Source: Bordetella hinzii LMG 13501
GTDB taxonomy: Bacteria > Pseudomonadota > Gammaproteobacteria > Burkholderiales > Burkholderiaceae_B
Length of the DNA: 64,000 bases
NCBI RefSeq assembly: GCF_001548475.1
Contig: NZ_LRUJ01000001.1
Coordinates: 1-64,000 of the forward strand
Reading direction: 5' to 3'
Shown here: positions 62,996 to 64,000 of the stretch, one piece after another
Layout of the letters: each line of letters begins with the position of its first letter
Position numbering within the stretch: position 1 is the stretch's first letter
Program-made: the position numbers and the translations under genes
Notes under the pieces: generated by a model
Databases searched by the model: none
What the model was told of the DNA's origin: nothing
The model's input: only the letters and a program-made list of their open reading frames with translations

Positions 62996-64000
62996 ATGAA
63001 CAAGCATAAGCACGGCGCTCGCGCCAAACTGGGAAAATGGATAGCCGGCGCGCTGGTGCTGGCAGCGACGGCCACGGGCGCCCAGGCCCAGGAGAAAACC
63101 CTGTACGTGGGCATGAACGGCGGCGACATGGAGCGCGCCTTCACGCAGAATGTCTTCCCGGCCTTCGAAAAAGCCAACAATGTGAAGATCGTGGTGGTGC
63201 CCGGCACCTCCACCGACATTCTGGCCAAGGCGCAGGCCTTCAAGGACAAGCCGCAGATGCATGTGATGTTCCTGGACGACGGCATCATGGCGCGCGCGAT
63301 CAGCATGGGCCTGTGCCAGCAGATGACCGATGATCCGGTCTTCAAGGATCTTTATCCGAACGCCGTCATGAAGGACCGCATGGCCGCCGGCATCGATATC
63401 GGCATGACGGGCCTGGGCTACAACACGCGGATCTTCAAGGAAAAAGGCTGGGCGCCGCCCACCTCCTGGATGGACCTGGCCGACCCGAAGTACAAGGGCA
63501 AGGTGGTGTTCCAGTCGGCCGCCGGCAGCACCTTCGGGCTGCACGCCTTCCTGATGTACAACCGCATCGAGGGCGGCGACGACAAGAACACCGAGCCCGG
63601 CTTCAAGAAATGGGCCAGCACCATCGGGCCCAATGTGCTGGAATACATCCCCAACTCGGCCAAGCTGGCCGAGATGATCCAGAGCAACGAGGCGGCGATT
63701 TTCCCGCTTACGCCCACGGCGATCGCGCGCTTGAAAAAGCGCGACATCCCGGTAGAGTACGCCCAGCCCAAGGAGGGATCGGTCATTTTGATGGTGGGCG
63801 AATGCGTCATCGCCAACAACAGCGAGCCCGAGCTGTCGCAGAAACTGGCCCGCTACCTGCTCACGCCCGAGGCCCAGGCCGCGGCGCTGGAACATGGCGG
63901 CCACTTCCCGTCCAACCGCAAAGTCCAGGCCAGCGCGCAGAATGAAGCCATGCTCACCCAGTTCCAGGGCTATATGGCCAATGCCAAAATCCTCGACTGG
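62996..64000 (+). CDS. ABC transporter substrate-binding protein, PotD/SBP_bac_8 type, runs off right edge
   Basis: The first 335 codons of a periplasmic binding protein. A Sec signal ends at about residue 31 (AQA|QE). GPNVLEYIPNSAKLAEMI and VGECVIANNS are seen in the middle. It belongs to the spermidine/putrescine-like cluster and should feed the permeases encoded upstream. GGAG lies about 7 nt before the ATG, 2 bp after the oxidase stop. Only the last few codons are likely to be missing. Confidence 0.92.
   Translation, partial: MNKHKHGARAKLGKWIAGALVLAATATGAQAQEKTLYVGMNGGDMERAFTQNVFPAFEKANNVKIVVVPGTSTDILAKAQAFKDKPQMHVMFLDDGIMARAISMGLCQQMTDDPVFKDLYPNAVMKDRMAAGIDIGMTGLGYNTRIFKEKGWAPPTSWMDLADPKYKGKVVFQSAAGSTFGLHAFLMYNRIEGGDDKNTEPGFKKWASTIGPNVLEYIPNSAKLAEMIQSNEAAIFPLTPTAIARLKKRDIPVEYAQPKEGSVILMVGECVIANNSEPELSQKLARYLLTPEAQAAALEHGGHFPSNRKVQASAQNEAMLTQFQGYMANAKILDW

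Overview
The window is GC-rich, densely coded, and looks like a chromosomal segment of a betaproteobacterium of the Alcaligenaceae (Bordetella/Achromobacter type). The grounds are the gene families, the ApbC-TamA-TamB order, a fimbrial subunit that closely resembles Bordetella Fim2/FimX-type major fimbrins, and the codon usage. No rRNA, tRNA, insertion sequence, prophage or CRISPR array was seen. The genus call is an inference from remembered family features, not a database match.

Layout. 1-1.5 kb: edge of a surface-polysaccharide locus (nucleotide-sugar dehydrogenase start, WecA/WbpL-like glycosyl-1-phosphate transferase). 1.5-2.2 kb: no protein gene, but a candidate minus-strand sRNA with an anti-Shine-Dalgarno loop. 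2.2-4.9 kb: coq7, an OsmC-like gene, thyA and folA. 4.9-9.4 kb: a MocR-type regulator divergent from a beta-alanine catabolic pair (omega-amino acid:pyruvate aminotransferase and CoA-acylating malonate/methylmalonate semialdehyde dehydrogenase). 9.5-17.75 kb: an oligopeptide-type ABC importer (binding protein, two permeases, fused double ATPase) bracketed by two different M81/MlrC-type metallopeptidases. 17.85-21.4 kb: two tandem DUF945/YdgA-like proteins, the second apparently fused to a YbjN-like domain. 21.5-26.3 kb: gcvTHP behind a tandem glycine riboswitch.

26.3-35.8 kb: a minus-strand catabolic operon (branched-chain-type ABC importer with a fused LivM-LivG, cupin dioxygenase-like protein, SDR, GldA-like and Zn-dependent dehydrogenases). 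A divergent LacI-family gene and two 14-bp palindromes of the LacI-operator type probably control it. 35.8-41.1 kb: HI0933-type flavoprotein, biodegradative arginine/lysine decarboxylase, an unknown protein, an acetyltransferase and dcd. 41.1-47.8 kb: tamB-tamA-apbC in one operon. 47.9-52.8 kb: a small membrane protein, metG, a TrhO-type rhodanese, two META lipoproteins and an XRE regulator.

52.8-54.8 kb: a palindrome-rich, AT-richer gap, then an OmpR-like regulator whose receiver lacks the phospho-acceptor Asp, then an orphan fimbrin. 54.8-57.2 kb: arginase divergent from an Lrp/AsnC regulator, then an IclR regulator. 57.4-64 kb: a PotABCD-like importer wrapped around a three-subunit opine/D-hydroxyproline-type oxidase; the binding-protein gene runs off the right edge.

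Most of the window is therefore housekeeping plus three nutrient-acquisition islands. Each island pairs an ABC importer with its own catabolic enzymes and a dedicated regulator (MocR, LacI or IclR). The M81/beta-amino-acid island, the LacI/cupin island and the opine-oxidase island have no substrate that can be read from sequence, so they are the best places to look for undescribed pathways.
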